A DNA stretch of 64,000 bases from Acidobacteriota bacterium (GTDB lineage Bacteria > Acidobacteriota > Terriglobia > Bryobacterales > Bryobacteraceae): positions 1 to 64,000 of the forward strand of contig SYLY01000017.1 of assembly GCA_005808475.1 (NCBI GenBank), read 5' to 3'. Of the stretch, positions 46,028 through 54,471 are shown piece by piece (the first letter of the stretch is position 1; each line of letters starts with the position of its first letter). A program made the translations under genes and the position numbers. The notes below the pieces were generated by a model, which was not told the DNA's origin, did not search any database, and saw only the letters and a list, made by a program, of their open reading frames with translations.

Positions 46028-46600
46028 CTAATCGTCCCGCCACGGCCTGCTCGGCAACCGGGCTCCATCGCTGCAGAGCGGCTTGGCGACGAAATCGTCC
46101 ATGCCCGTGTCGAGGCAGACGTCCCGGTCGGCCCGAACCCCCCCGGTCAGCGCGACGCGTGGTGCGGTGCCCGGGTTGGGTTCCTCCCTCCGGCGGACCA
46201 TCTCGGTGGCCGTCACGCCGTCCATTTCCGGCATCTGGATGTCCATCAGCACCAGCTCGAACCGGCGTCCTAGGATCGCGTCCATCGCCACGCGGCCGTT
46301 CTCCGCCACCTGGACGCTGCAGCCTTCACGCTCCCGCAATTGCCGCGCCAGGCTTTGGTTGATCGAATTGTCCTCCACCACCAGGATGCTGGCGGACAAC
46401 GCCCGACGCTTCCGGCCGACTGCTGCGGTTCGGCCTTGGAAGGCGCGGGCGCGCCAGAGATTTCGGCGGATGTCAGCGTGCACCATAACCTCGATCACCG
46501 TCCCGCCTGGCTCTCGACGCCGATCTGGCCGCCCATCGAATCCACAAGCTGCTTGCTGGTTCGCCAACCCAGCCCCGACCCGCCGTACTTTCGCTTGATA
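46028..46600 (-). pseudogene. Decayed hybrid sensor histidine kinase (HATPase end plus receiver domain)
   Basis: From 46600 the minus strand encodes a G2-box remnant (RKYGGSGLGWRTSKQLVDSM) that stops; a shifted frame then encodes a receiver domain with ASILVVEDNSINQSLARQL, VLMDIQMPEMDG (phosphoacceptor Asp) and DDFVAKPL (Lys). The kinase core, dimerisation helix and sensor are missing: the fragment is cut exactly where the phyH fragment begins. The G2 box also has WRT in place of LAI. Not functional. Confidence 0.8.
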
Positions 46601-46965
46601 TCATCGTTCCGGGCTCGCATCGCCAGTCCGACCATCCGCGCAAAGGCGGAGGGATCGATCCGAAGCAACCGTACCCGGGCGAGCAGCGGTTGCTCGGGAA
46701 AGCGGGCAGCGTGGCGATGCTGGACACGCGCCTGTGGCATGCGATCGCGCCGAGCGTGACCAGCGATGACCGGGTCGCGGTGATCGTGCGCTATGCGCCC
46801 TGGTGGCTCAATCTGGATCCGTTGCGCCCAGGCACGATCGACCGCGCGGACATCGTTGAGGCAAACAACGGAGTGGAGTCGCCGGTTCCGCCTCTGCCGC
46901 GGGACGTCTTCGATCGTTTGCCCGCGGAGGTCAAGCCGCTGCTCCACTATTCGGTTGAGCGGTAG
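46600..46965 (+). pseudogene. phyH C-terminal fragment
   Basis: Encodes the last 121 residues of a PhyH protein about 90% identical in DNA to 44181-44546. Many differences are at third codon positions, so the copy evolved under selection as a complete gene before truncation. It retains His (LWHAIAPS) but lacks the HxD pair and any start codon in the right place. Confidence 0.85.
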
Positions 46966-47239
46966 GACTCGCCATTCACCGCGAGACCGGCACGAACTTC
47001 TGCACCTTGCCGCTCAACAAGCCAAGATAGACTTCGCCCGATGCGCTCACGGCGATTCCGTGGGCGCCGCGATCTCCTTGTGGCAGCCGGCCCAGCGCCT
47101 TGCCGTCGAGATCGTACAGAGTCGATCCCGCCCACAGGCGTTGCTCCTTCGTCAGGAACACTCCGGATACTCCGCCGTCGGTCCGCCACTGCCTGAGGAA
47201 CTTGCCCTGGGGGTCGAACACTTGAATCCGCCGGTTGTC
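46600..47239 (+). repeat. Right copy of the 640-bp duplicated phyH-NHL segment
   Basis: See the left copy at 44181-44819. Left end is the junction with the kinase remnant; right end lies inside the intact NHL gene. Confidence 0.9.
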
Positions 47240-47947
47240 GCGGTCCGTCACGTAGACGAGTCCACCGGCATCCACCGCCAAGTTGTGTGGCAACCCGAAC
47301 TCTCCCGGACCCGTGCCGCGCTTTCCGAACTCGAGCAGGTACTCGCCGCGTTGGGAGAACTTGACCACCCGCGCGCCGCCGTATCCGTCGGTCACATAGA
47401 TTTCACCGTTCGGCGCGAACGCCACGTCGGTGGGGAGGTTGAACTCGCCGCGGCCTGTGCCGGACACTCCCTTGCGTCCGAGGGTCAGCAGGACCTTCCC
47501 TTGCCCGCTCGTCTTGTAGATCGCGTGGGCACACGCATCCACAAGCCACACGCTGCCCTGGCGATCCGTGCGCACGGCGTGTGCGCCGCACGAGTCGCAC
47601 CCTGCTGGCCCGTACACTGCTGAATAGCCGGACCCTCCCGGAACGCGGCCGCCTGGAGGGATAGCAACCACTTTCCCGAAACTGAACAACCCATCGCCCC
47701 AGGAACGACGGAACGTCCCGTCTCCGTCAAACTCCAGCACTGGATGGGCGCCACGATGCAGCACGATCACCCGGCCGGCGGGGTCGACGGCGATTCCGGG
47801 CGCTTGGATGAAGTTCCAAGCTCCGGCTGGCGTTCCGGCAGCCGACTTCATCTGCGTGGGCCACTCCTCGACAAGGCGATACGGCAGTTCGGGCGGCTGG
47901 CCGGACGCGATGCACGCGATTAGGAGCAAGAGTAGTGCGCGGTTCAT
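46976..47947 (-). CDS. Secreted NHL-repeat beta-propeller protein
   Basis: 323 aa with a signal peptide (ALLLLLIACIASG). Blades carry the NHL pattern: APGIAVDPAGRVIVLHRG, LPTDVAFAPNGEIYVTDGYG, LPHNLAVDAGGLVYVTDRDN, AHGIAVSASGEVYLGLLSG. A CDSCGAH segment with further Cys (DACAH) could bind metal or haem loosely but matches no CxxCH. Probably binds ligand or protein in the periplasm. It starts just downstream of TonB receptor 3 on the same strand (3 bp gap). Confidence 0.82.
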   Translation of the reverse strand: MNRALLLLLIACIASGQPPELPYRLVEEWPTQMKSAAGTPAGAWNFIQAPGIAVDPAGRVIVLHRGAHPVLEFDGDGTFRRSWGDGLFSFGKVVAIPPGGRVPGGSGYSAVYGPAGCDSCGAHAVRTDRQGSVWLVDACAHAIYKTSGQGKVLLTLGRKGVSGTGRGEFNLPTDVAFAPNGEIYVTDGYGGARVVKFSQRGEYLLEFGKRGTGPGEFGLPHNLAVDAGGLVYVTDRDNRRIQVFDPQGKFLRQWRTDGGVSGVFLTKEQRLWAGSTLYDLDGKALGRLPQGDRGAHGIAVSASGEVYLGLLSGKVQKFVPVSR

Positions 47948-47950
47948 GGC

Positions 47951-50900
47951 CTAAAACGAGTACTTGATCCCCGCTTGCAACTGCCGCGGGTCGAGCGCGG
48001 CGCCGATCACGCCGAACGCACCGGTGCCGAAGCTCTGCCCGGGAATGCTGAAGTTGGCGCGGTTCGGCAGATTGAACGCGTCGAGTCTCAACTCGAACTT
48101 GTGCCGCTCGGCGACGAGGAACACGCGCTGGATCGAAACATCGAAATTGATGATTCCCGGGCTCTCCACCGGCGCGCGGCCGGCGTTGCCGTACCGCGGA
48201 CCGGTTGGCCGCGCGAAGGCGGTCGTATCGAACCAACGAGTGGGCCTTCGCTCCGCGGGCGGCAGATTCGGACTGCGCAGCAAGTCGGGCCACTGGGAAA
48301 GCGCGCTGCCCGTGTCGATGGCATCGCCGGGCAGGAGCGCCGTGATGAACGATCCGTCTTGGACCACGGTGATTCCCTGGAACTGCCAGCCGCCGATCAC
48401 CTTGCCGGCGGCCGAGTTCGTCAGGAACGGCTTGCCCTTGCCAAAAGGCAGTTCGTAGCCGGCCGTGAGCACGAGGCGGCGCGGGATGAAGACGTCGCTG
48501 GTCGCCCTGTTCAGATTGAGCGGCATGTTGACCGACCGTTGTCGTTGCACGCCGAGGACCGCCGAATTCACCGCGGCATTGTCGAGTCCCTTGGACCATG
48601 TGAAGGCCGCGAGCAAATAGATCCCATCCGAGCCGGGCCGCTTCTGGACCTTCACCTCCAGGCCGTTGTAGGTCGCATCCACCGAAGGTGTCGTCACCCA
48701 GACATCCTGGAGCTGCGGAAAGGGCCTCCGGGCTTGTCGCGGACCCGTGCCCGGCCGCGCATCATTCACCGACACCGTCTCCAGGCGGTTCGACGTGTGC
48801 GAGCCTTGGTACCCGAGATCGATCGAGAGGTTCCGGCGGATCTCGCGCTGGATCGACAATCCCCAGGAGTGCGTGGCCGTGAGTTTCAGAGGTGTCTGCA
48901 CGCCGTTGTAGCGGGCCACCGCGGTGGTCGCCAGCGCCGCCGGGAAAGGATCGGAGAGCGAGATGTTGGGCGTGCGGGCATCCGCCAGGAACGACGCGAC
49001 CTGTGCGTTGGTGCGCGGCTGGTTGCCCAGGTCCTGCAGGATCGCGACGTCGATGTCGTTCGCGTAGATTCCGTAGCCCGCGCGAACCACTGTCTTGTCG
49101 TTTGCGCGGAACGCCAGGCCCACGCGAGGCAGGAATCCGGTCTTCTCCCACTGGATCAGCGGAATGCCAGGCTGGAAACGCCCTGTCTGCCACGGCTGCA
49201 GCGTCAGATTCTGGACCGGCGCGATGAAGGCGGCCGCGTAGGGACTGTAGTTCGACATGAATCCTGACCTGTCTTTCCAAGCGCCGCGCAGTTCGTAGCG
49301 CAAGCCCAAATTGAGCGTCAACTTCTGGTGGACCTTCCAGTCGTCCTGCAGGTAGAGGTAGTAGCCGTTCTGCGCGAACCGGCCGCGGTTGGACTCGCCA
49401 CCCGTGCGCGTCGCCGCCGGAGTGCCGAGCAGAAAGTCGGCGAACGCATTGCCGGAATAGCGCGGCTGGAAATCGATCCCCGGACTCGCGCCGATGTTGT
49501 AGAAGTTGTAGTGGCGCCGGTACTCGATGCCCGCCTTGAGGAAGTGCGATCCCCGCTGGAAGGAGAAGTCGTCCTTGGCTTGCCAGTTGCCGATATGAAC
49601 GGCGCCGCCCGGAGGACTGCCGCTGTCGCCGATCGCCAGGAATCCGGTTACCGACACGCGCGGCAATCCTCCGCTCGGATTCACGCGACCCAAACCCAGG
49701 GCCGGGATTCCGAGCGCGGCCGCATCGGCGGTATGGGGCGACGGCACGCCGAGGAAATACGGGCGCCGGAAGAAATGGAACGACGCCACATTGACGTAGG
49801 CGGACTTCAACGTCCGGGTATTGGTGATTTCCTGCGCCCAGGTGTTGAGCGGTTGCTCATAGGAGAACTCCTGGATCGGATCGGTGAACAGCGTCACCGC
49901 CGAGTTCTGCGCGAACCGCCCCGACCAGCGGTCGTTGTCGGACGCGCGCACGTCCATTCGCGCGATGAACTGCGGGTTGTCGGAATTGGCGGACGAGTTC
50001 GGACTCGTGAAATTGAGCGCGCCGGACGTGTTCGGCTCGGGCCAGTACTTCAACAGTTTCGACGCGACCGGGTTGATGCGCGCGGCGGGAACCAGATTGC
50101 CGGGGAACGGTTGCCCGGTGAGAGGATCGCGTACCGTTGTGGCGAACTGGCCGCTTCTCTGGGCCGCCGTCGGGACGATTCCCGTCAGCGGAAGGAAGTT
50201 GCGAATCACCTCGTCCTGAAACGCGACGAAGAACCACGCGCGATCCTTGCCGCTGGTGACCTTCGGAATCGTCATCGGGCCGCCGAAGGTTCCGCCCACT
50301 TGTTGGCGGCGAAACGAAGTCTTCGTCCGCGCGAAGAAGTTGCGGGCGTCGAGCGCGTCATGCCGCGAGAACCAGAACGCGTTGCCGTGGAACTGATTGG
50401 TCCCGCTCTTGGTCACGGCGATGATCTGGCCTCCGGGACGCACGCCGTACTCGGCGCCGTACAATCCGGTCTTTACTTCGAACTCCTGCAGTGCGTCCAG
50501 GTTCGGCCGGAACGTGGTCGCTCCGTTGCCTTCCGAAATCATGCTGCCGTCCAAGTGGTAGACGTTGTCCGCCCGGCTCATGCCCCGAACGAGGATCCCG
50601 GTGGCCGTGCCCGAAGCGACGCCGTTGCCATAAATGGTTCCGCGCGGCGAAACGACTCCCGGAGACAGCGCGGCCAGCGTCGCGAAGTCGCGATTGTTCA
50701 CAGGCAGGCCCACCAGCTTCTGATGGTCGATGATCTGACCCATGCCGGCGCTCTCGGTGTTCAGCAGCGACGCCCTGCTGGTCACTTCCGTTGTCTGCGA
50801 CGTCTCGCCGACCGCCAGCGTGAAATCGACGCGCTCGATGCGGCCCACCTCGAGGACGACGCCCGTTCGGATCTGCGTCTGGAATCCGGTGAATGACGAG

Positions 50901-51130
50901 CGCACTTCGAACGCGCCCAACGGCAGCGGGAAGACCCGATAGTCGCCGGTCGAGTTCGTCGTCGCGGTGAATGTCTCGTTGGTCGCGATCTTGCGAATCG
51001 TCACGGTTGCGCCCTGAATCGCGGCGTTGGATTGATCGGCGACGCTGCCGACCATCGTCGCGCTATCCCTCTGCGCGGCCAACGGCGCGGCGAGCAGCAG
51101 ATACCGGACAACCGCGTGGACCCTTTTCAT
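47951..51130 (-). CDS. TonB-dependent (Oar-like) outer-membrane receptor 3
   Basis: 1059 aa from the ATG at 51130, preceded by a GGGGG-type RBS. The signal peptide ends PLAAQ; the regulatory sandwich includes VGSVADQSNAAIQGATVTIR, and the plug QEFEVKTGLYGAEYGVRPGG. The protein ends IKYSF. The NHL gene follows at 3 bp, so the two may function together at the envelope. Divergent from the UxuA-like gene. Confidence 0.9.
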   Translation of the reverse strand: MKRVHAVVRYLLLAAPLAAQRDSATMVGSVADQSNAAIQGATVTIRKIATNETFTATTNSTGDYRVFPLPLGAFEVRSSFTGFQTQIRTGVVLEVGRIERVDFTLAVGETSQTTEVTSRASLLNTESAGMGQIIDHQKLVGLPVNNRDFATLAALSPGVVSPRGTIYGNGVASGTATGILVRGMSRADNVYHLDGSMISEGNGATTFRPNLDALQEFEVKTGLYGAEYGVRPGGQIIAVTKSGTNQFHGNAFWFSRHDALDARNFFARTKTSFRRQQVGGTFGGPMTIPKVTSGKDRAWFFVAFQDEVIRNFLPLTGIVPTAAQRSGQFATTVRDPLTGQPFPGNLVPAARINPVASKLLKYWPEPNTSGALNFTSPNSSANSDNPQFIARMDVRASDNDRWSGRFAQNSAVTLFTDPIQEFSYEQPLNTWAQEITNTRTLKSAYVNVASFHFFRRPYFLGVPSPHTADAAALGIPALGLGRVNPSGGLPRVSVTGFLAIGDSGSPPGGAVHIGNWQAKDDFSFQRGSHFLKAGIEYRRHYNFYNIGASPGIDFQPRYSGNAFADFLLGTPAATRTGGESNRGRFAQNGYYLYLQDDWKVHQKLTLNLGLRYELRGAWKDRSGFMSNYSPYAAAFIAPVQNLTLQPWQTGRFQPGIPLIQWEKTGFLPRVGLAFRANDKTVVRAGYGIYANDIDVAILQDLGNQPRTNAQVASFLADARTPNISLSDPFPAALATTAVARYNGVQTPLKLTATHSWGLSIQREIRRNLSIDLGYQGSHTSNRLETVSVNDARPGTGPRQARRPFPQLQDVWVTTPSVDATYNGLEVKVQKRPGSDGIYLLAAFTWSKGLDNAAVNSAVLGVQRQRSVNMPLNLNRATSDVFIPRRLVLTAGYELPFGKGKPFLTNSAAGKVIGGWQFQGITVVQDGSFITALLPGDAIDTGSALSQWPDLLRSPNLPPAERRPTRWFDTTAFARPTGPRYGNAGRAPVESPGIINFDVSIQRVFLVAERHKFELRLDAFNLPNRANFSIPGQSFGTGAFGVIGAALDPRQLQAGIKYSF

Positions 51131-51259
51131 AAGCCCCCTTTCCCAAGAACTCGCGCAAAGCGGAATGCCGGCGCCGCGGCGCGAATCGGCGAAATGCTGG
51201 CGCATCGGGGCCGTGTCCGGCGGCCTTGCGCTTTCGACGTATTGTATTCTATACCAGCA

Positions 51260-52315
51260 GTGACACACAGCCGGAGAGCACTCTTAGGCGGGGCCGCCGC
51301 CCTCGCGACAGCCCCCGCGCAGGGAGCCAAGGCTACCCGGATGCACGTCAATCTGCTGCCGCGCGATCTTTCCGATCCCAGCCTCCGCTACGTCAGGCAG
51401 ATCGGGGTCGGCCATGTCTACGTGTATCTGCCGCGGATTCCCCGATACCTGAAGCACGGATTTCTCACGCCGGAAGACTTGGCCACCACGCGCAAGCGGG
51501 TCGAGTCGTTCTGGCTGCGCATCTCGGGCGTACACCTCGACAGCCGCGCGTACGCGAATTTGCTGCTCGGACTCGACGGCTGGGAGAAAGAGCTCGACGA
51601 CATCTGCCGGACGATCGACACGCTTGGCAACGGCGGTGTCCCGCTGCTTTTGTTCAACCTTCTTGTGTCCCGCGTGCTGCGGGACAAGCTGGCCCGCGAA
51701 CTGCCCGGCCACTACGTCGATCCGGACGGACGTGGAGGCGTGGGCCTCCAGAGTTATGACGACGCTCGCGCCAGGCAAGTGGCCGATGAACCGGGCGGCG
51801 CCATCACCGCGGACCAGATGTGGGAGCGAATCACGCGCTTCCAGAAGCGATGCGTGCCCGCCGCCGAGCAGGCCAAGGTCCGGCTGTCCCTGCATCCCGA
51901 CGACCCGCCCGTCGCGCGATTCTGGGGCGCCGAGCAGGTGTTGAACAGCGTCGCCGGCATCGAACGCTATCTCGACATCGTCCCCAGCCGCTACAGCGGC
52001 ATCACGCTCTGCCAGGGCACTCTCCAGGAGGCGGGCATCGACGTGATCCAGTTCATCCGGCGATTCGGGAGGCGGGGCAAGATCTTCGAAGCGGAACTCC
52101 GCGGCGTTCGCGGAACGATTCCGAAATACTCGGAGACGTTCATGGACGATGGCGACCTCGACTTGGTGAAGGTTGTGCGGGCGCTGAAGGACGTGGGTTT
52201 CGAAGGCATGATCCAGGTGGGCCACGTCCCGAGGTTTCCGAACGATCCGGATCGCGCGGTGTCGAACGCCTGGTCGGCCGCGTACTTGAAAGGAATGCTG
52301 GCGGCGATTCAATGA
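51260..52315 (+). CDS. Tat-exported mannonate dehydratase (UxuA)-like TIM-barrel protein
   Basis: 351 aa from a GTG; VTHSRRALLGGAAALATAPA is a Tat signal, unexpected because UxuA is cytoplasmic. LSLHPDDPP (His212), ITLCQGTLQEAG (Cys251) and GDLDLVKVVRALKD align with UxuA, but the HLRN motif is ELRG (Glu279) and the final Asp-His-Gly is Gly-His-Val. Two of four metal ligands are thus changed, so a different isomerase/dehydratase activity is likely. It overlaps the SGNH-fusion gene by 4 bp. Confidence 0.7.
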   Translation: MTHSRRALLGGAAALATAPAQGAKATRMHVNLLPRDLSDPSLRYVRQIGVGHVYVYLPRIPRYLKHGFLTPEDLATTRKRVESFWLRISGVHLDSRAYANLLLGLDGWEKELDDICRTIDTLGNGGVPLLLFNLLVSRVLRDKLARELPGHYVDPDGRGGVGLQSYDDARARQVADEPGGAITADQMWERITRFQKRCVPAAEQAKVRLSLHPDDPPVARFWGAEQVLNSVAGIERYLDIVPSRYSGITLCQGTLQEAGIDVIQFIRRFGRRGKIFEAELRGVRGTIPKYSETFMDDGDLDLVKVVRALKDVGFEGMIQVGHVPRFPNDPDRAVSNAWSAAYLKGMLAAIQ

Positions 52316-54471
52316 TGAAGTCCCTTTACGCGATTCTCCTCGGTGCGTCGATGTGCGCGGCCGCCGCCGACCCGCCGTTCGAAGTGCTGCCCGGACAAAG
52401 GATCATGCTCAAGGGCGACAGCATCGCGCGCGGCTATGCGTTCGGCAACTACACCGATCTTTCGCCTTTGCGCCGGATCCCCGGTATCGGCAACATCCTG
52501 CTGCGCGCCAATCAGGCGAGGCCGCCGGAGTTCCTGCGGCTCGAGAACTACTGGCAGGGTCTCGAGGCGGACGGTAGTCCGAAGACGACCGACAGCCTCG
52601 CCGCCGAGATCCGGATGAACATCGCGCGCGGTGAATTGCGGACGGGCGATTGGCTGATCTTCGAGGACGCGGGCCCGATCGACAAGGCCGTTCATCCCGC
52701 GCCGTGGCCGTGGACAAAGGACATCTATCGGAACTACCGCCAGCTTCTTCGCGACATGGTCCAGGCGGCGGAGTCTACCGTGGGACGCGATCACATCGTG
52801 TTCATGACGATGTTCGACTACGATCCGAAATGCGCGGAATGCGCTTGGGATGCCGTGCTCGATGACGGCAAGCACTCGGGCAATGACGCCATCCGCGACG
52901 AGGCCCGCGCACTCGGAATCCGCGTGATCGACATGAACGCGATCATGGACGCCGCGAACGCGTACTTGTCTGAGCGAGGTTGGGGACGCGCCGTTGGACC
53001 CGACGGGATCCATCCGAACGTGTACGGCAACTGGGTGATGGCACTCGCGATTCTGCGGGAAGTGGGCGCGGACATTGCGCGGTGGAAACTGGAAGCGATC
53101 GATCCGCGCTTCGCCCCGCGGACAGCGGGTGGAGACGTGGATACCGTGTGGGGCTTCGACAAGGATCCGAACGGCGCCGATCGCCGCCGGATACTGCGGG
53201 ACCTTCGCGGCATCGCCGCCGCCCGGCCGCGCGCCACCGATGGCATCCAGCGCATCATCCGTCACGGGCGCCTGTTGTCGACCGCCGTCAAGCAGCCGGA
53301 AGCAACGTCGAACACCGTGGTCTACGAGTTGGGAAAGTTTTTCCAACTCGATCGCTCGCACCTGCTTCTCGTCGCAAGCATGCGCGAACAAGGCGGTCAC
53401 GATTTCTGCGTTGGCAACGACGGCTTCATTTTCGAAAAGCTCTCCGGGATCGATCCGGGTAAAGCGATTCCGATCAACCGCCTGGATCCGGCCTATCGCT
53501 TGAAGTCGAACGGCGCGCCCGCGGTGCAAGGCCGCTTTCCCGCGAGCGGAGGCTTTGTCCCGTTGCGGGCGAAGCTCGCGAATGGCAAACCGCACCCGGG
53601 CGCCGGAACCGGATTCCTGTTCTCCGGTGCGCTCACGTTTCTGCCGGACCGCTCCAACGGCCATCCACAGGCGGGCCGCGAGGATCGCACCATAGAGTTC
53701 ATCCAGCTTCGTTGGGACGGCAAGGCGCTCCACAGGACCGGCCGTGAGTTCGTTGACAAGTTCCACGGCATCGGCGTGGGCCGCGTTCCATTGTCCAATT
53801 GCCTGGAACAGGACCAGGGGTTCCTCTGTCCATTTCCGGCCGACGACGGATCGCACATTGTTGTGGTCCGGTTCGATTGGGATGGCAAGCGATGGAAGAC
53901 GGCCGCCGCGGGCAAACCGTTTGGATCCGCGCCCGAGCCAAAGGCCACCGGCTCGGCCTACGTGTATCGTTATCGCGAGACGGAACCGTCAATCCAGTTC
54001 GTCGACGGCCGGTATCTCCTGCACACGCGCGGCCGCGATCCGAAAGGGCGGATCTATTCGTCAAGCGACGGGCTTGACTACACGCTGGTCTTCGACCATC
54101 CCAACCATACCGTTCCTCAAGTGATGAACCAGGGCTTGGACGGATCGCTGTACGTTTCCACCAACACGGGACCGGGCTACCTTCGCAATCCGCTGCTCGC
54201 CTTCCCGATCATGGGACAGAAGCTCGCCGAGCCGCTGGTTATCCACGACGAGAAGGGACTCCGCGATCCGAAAGGCAACGAAGTTCCCTTCGCCGACCAC
54301 GGCGTTGGCGGCAACTTCTTCCTCGATGGACGCTGGCGGCACTTGTTCCTCTACCGCGTCTGCGATCTGCGGGAGACCAACGGCGATGGCATGGCGCCAC
54401 GCCCTCACACGGGCCTTTATCTGGCTGAGATGGAGTACAGCCGGACCACGAGTGTGCCCTTTCGTTTCTGA
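52312..54471 (+). CDS. SGNH hydrolase with a long C-terminal beta-rich extension
   Basis: 719 aa with a signal peptide (SLYAILLGASMCAAAA). Residues 25-310 match the SGNH protein at 40069: Ser37 in LKGDSIARGYAFGNY, GPDGIHPNVYGN with Asp-x-x-His. Residues about 330-719 are unlike the shorter homologue; repeated WDGK and D-G-x-Y-L stretches suggest a propeller or sialidase-like fold with no motif I recognise. Overlaps the UxuA-like gene; converges head-on with the sialate-esterase-like gene with no spacer (TGATCA). Confidence 0.82.
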   Translation: MMKSLYAILLGASMCAAAADPPFEVLPGQRIMLKGDSIARGYAFGNYTDLSPLRRIPGIGNILLRANQARPPEFLRLENYWQGLEADGSPKTTDSLAAEIRMNIARGELRTGDWLIFEDAGPIDKAVHPAPWPWTKDIYRNYRQLLRDMVQAAESTVGRDHIVFMTMFDYDPKCAECAWDAVLDDGKHSGNDAIRDEARALGIRVIDMNAIMDAANAYLSERGWGRAVGPDGIHPNVYGNWVMALAILREVGADIARWKLEAIDPRFAPRTAGGDVDTVWGFDKDPNGADRRRILRDLRGIAAARPRATDGIQRIIRHGRLLSTAVKQPEATSNTVVYELGKFFQLDRSHLLLVASMREQGGHDFCVGNDGFIFEKLSGIDPGKAIPINRLDPAYRLKSNGAPAVQGRFPASGGFVPLRAKLANGKPHPGAGTGFLFSGALTFLPDRSNGHPQAGREDRTIEFIQLRWDGKALHRTGREFVDKFHGIGVGRVPLSNCLEQDQGFLCPFPADDGSHIVVVRFDWDGKRWKTAAAGKPFGSAPEPKATGSAYVYRYRETEPSIQFVDGRYLLHTRGRDPKGRIYSSSDGLDYTLVFDHPNHTVPQVMNQGLDGSLYVSTNTGPGYLRNPLLAFPIMGQKLAEPLVIHDEKGLRDPKGNEVPFADHGVGGNFFLDGRWRHLFLYRVCDLRETNGDGMAPRPHTGLYLAEMEYSRTTSVPFRF

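Noticed and set aside
51226-51255. TTGCGC / TATACC promoter for the UxuA-like gene
   Set aside because: The predicted start would fall at or after the GTG start codon that the Tat signal demands.
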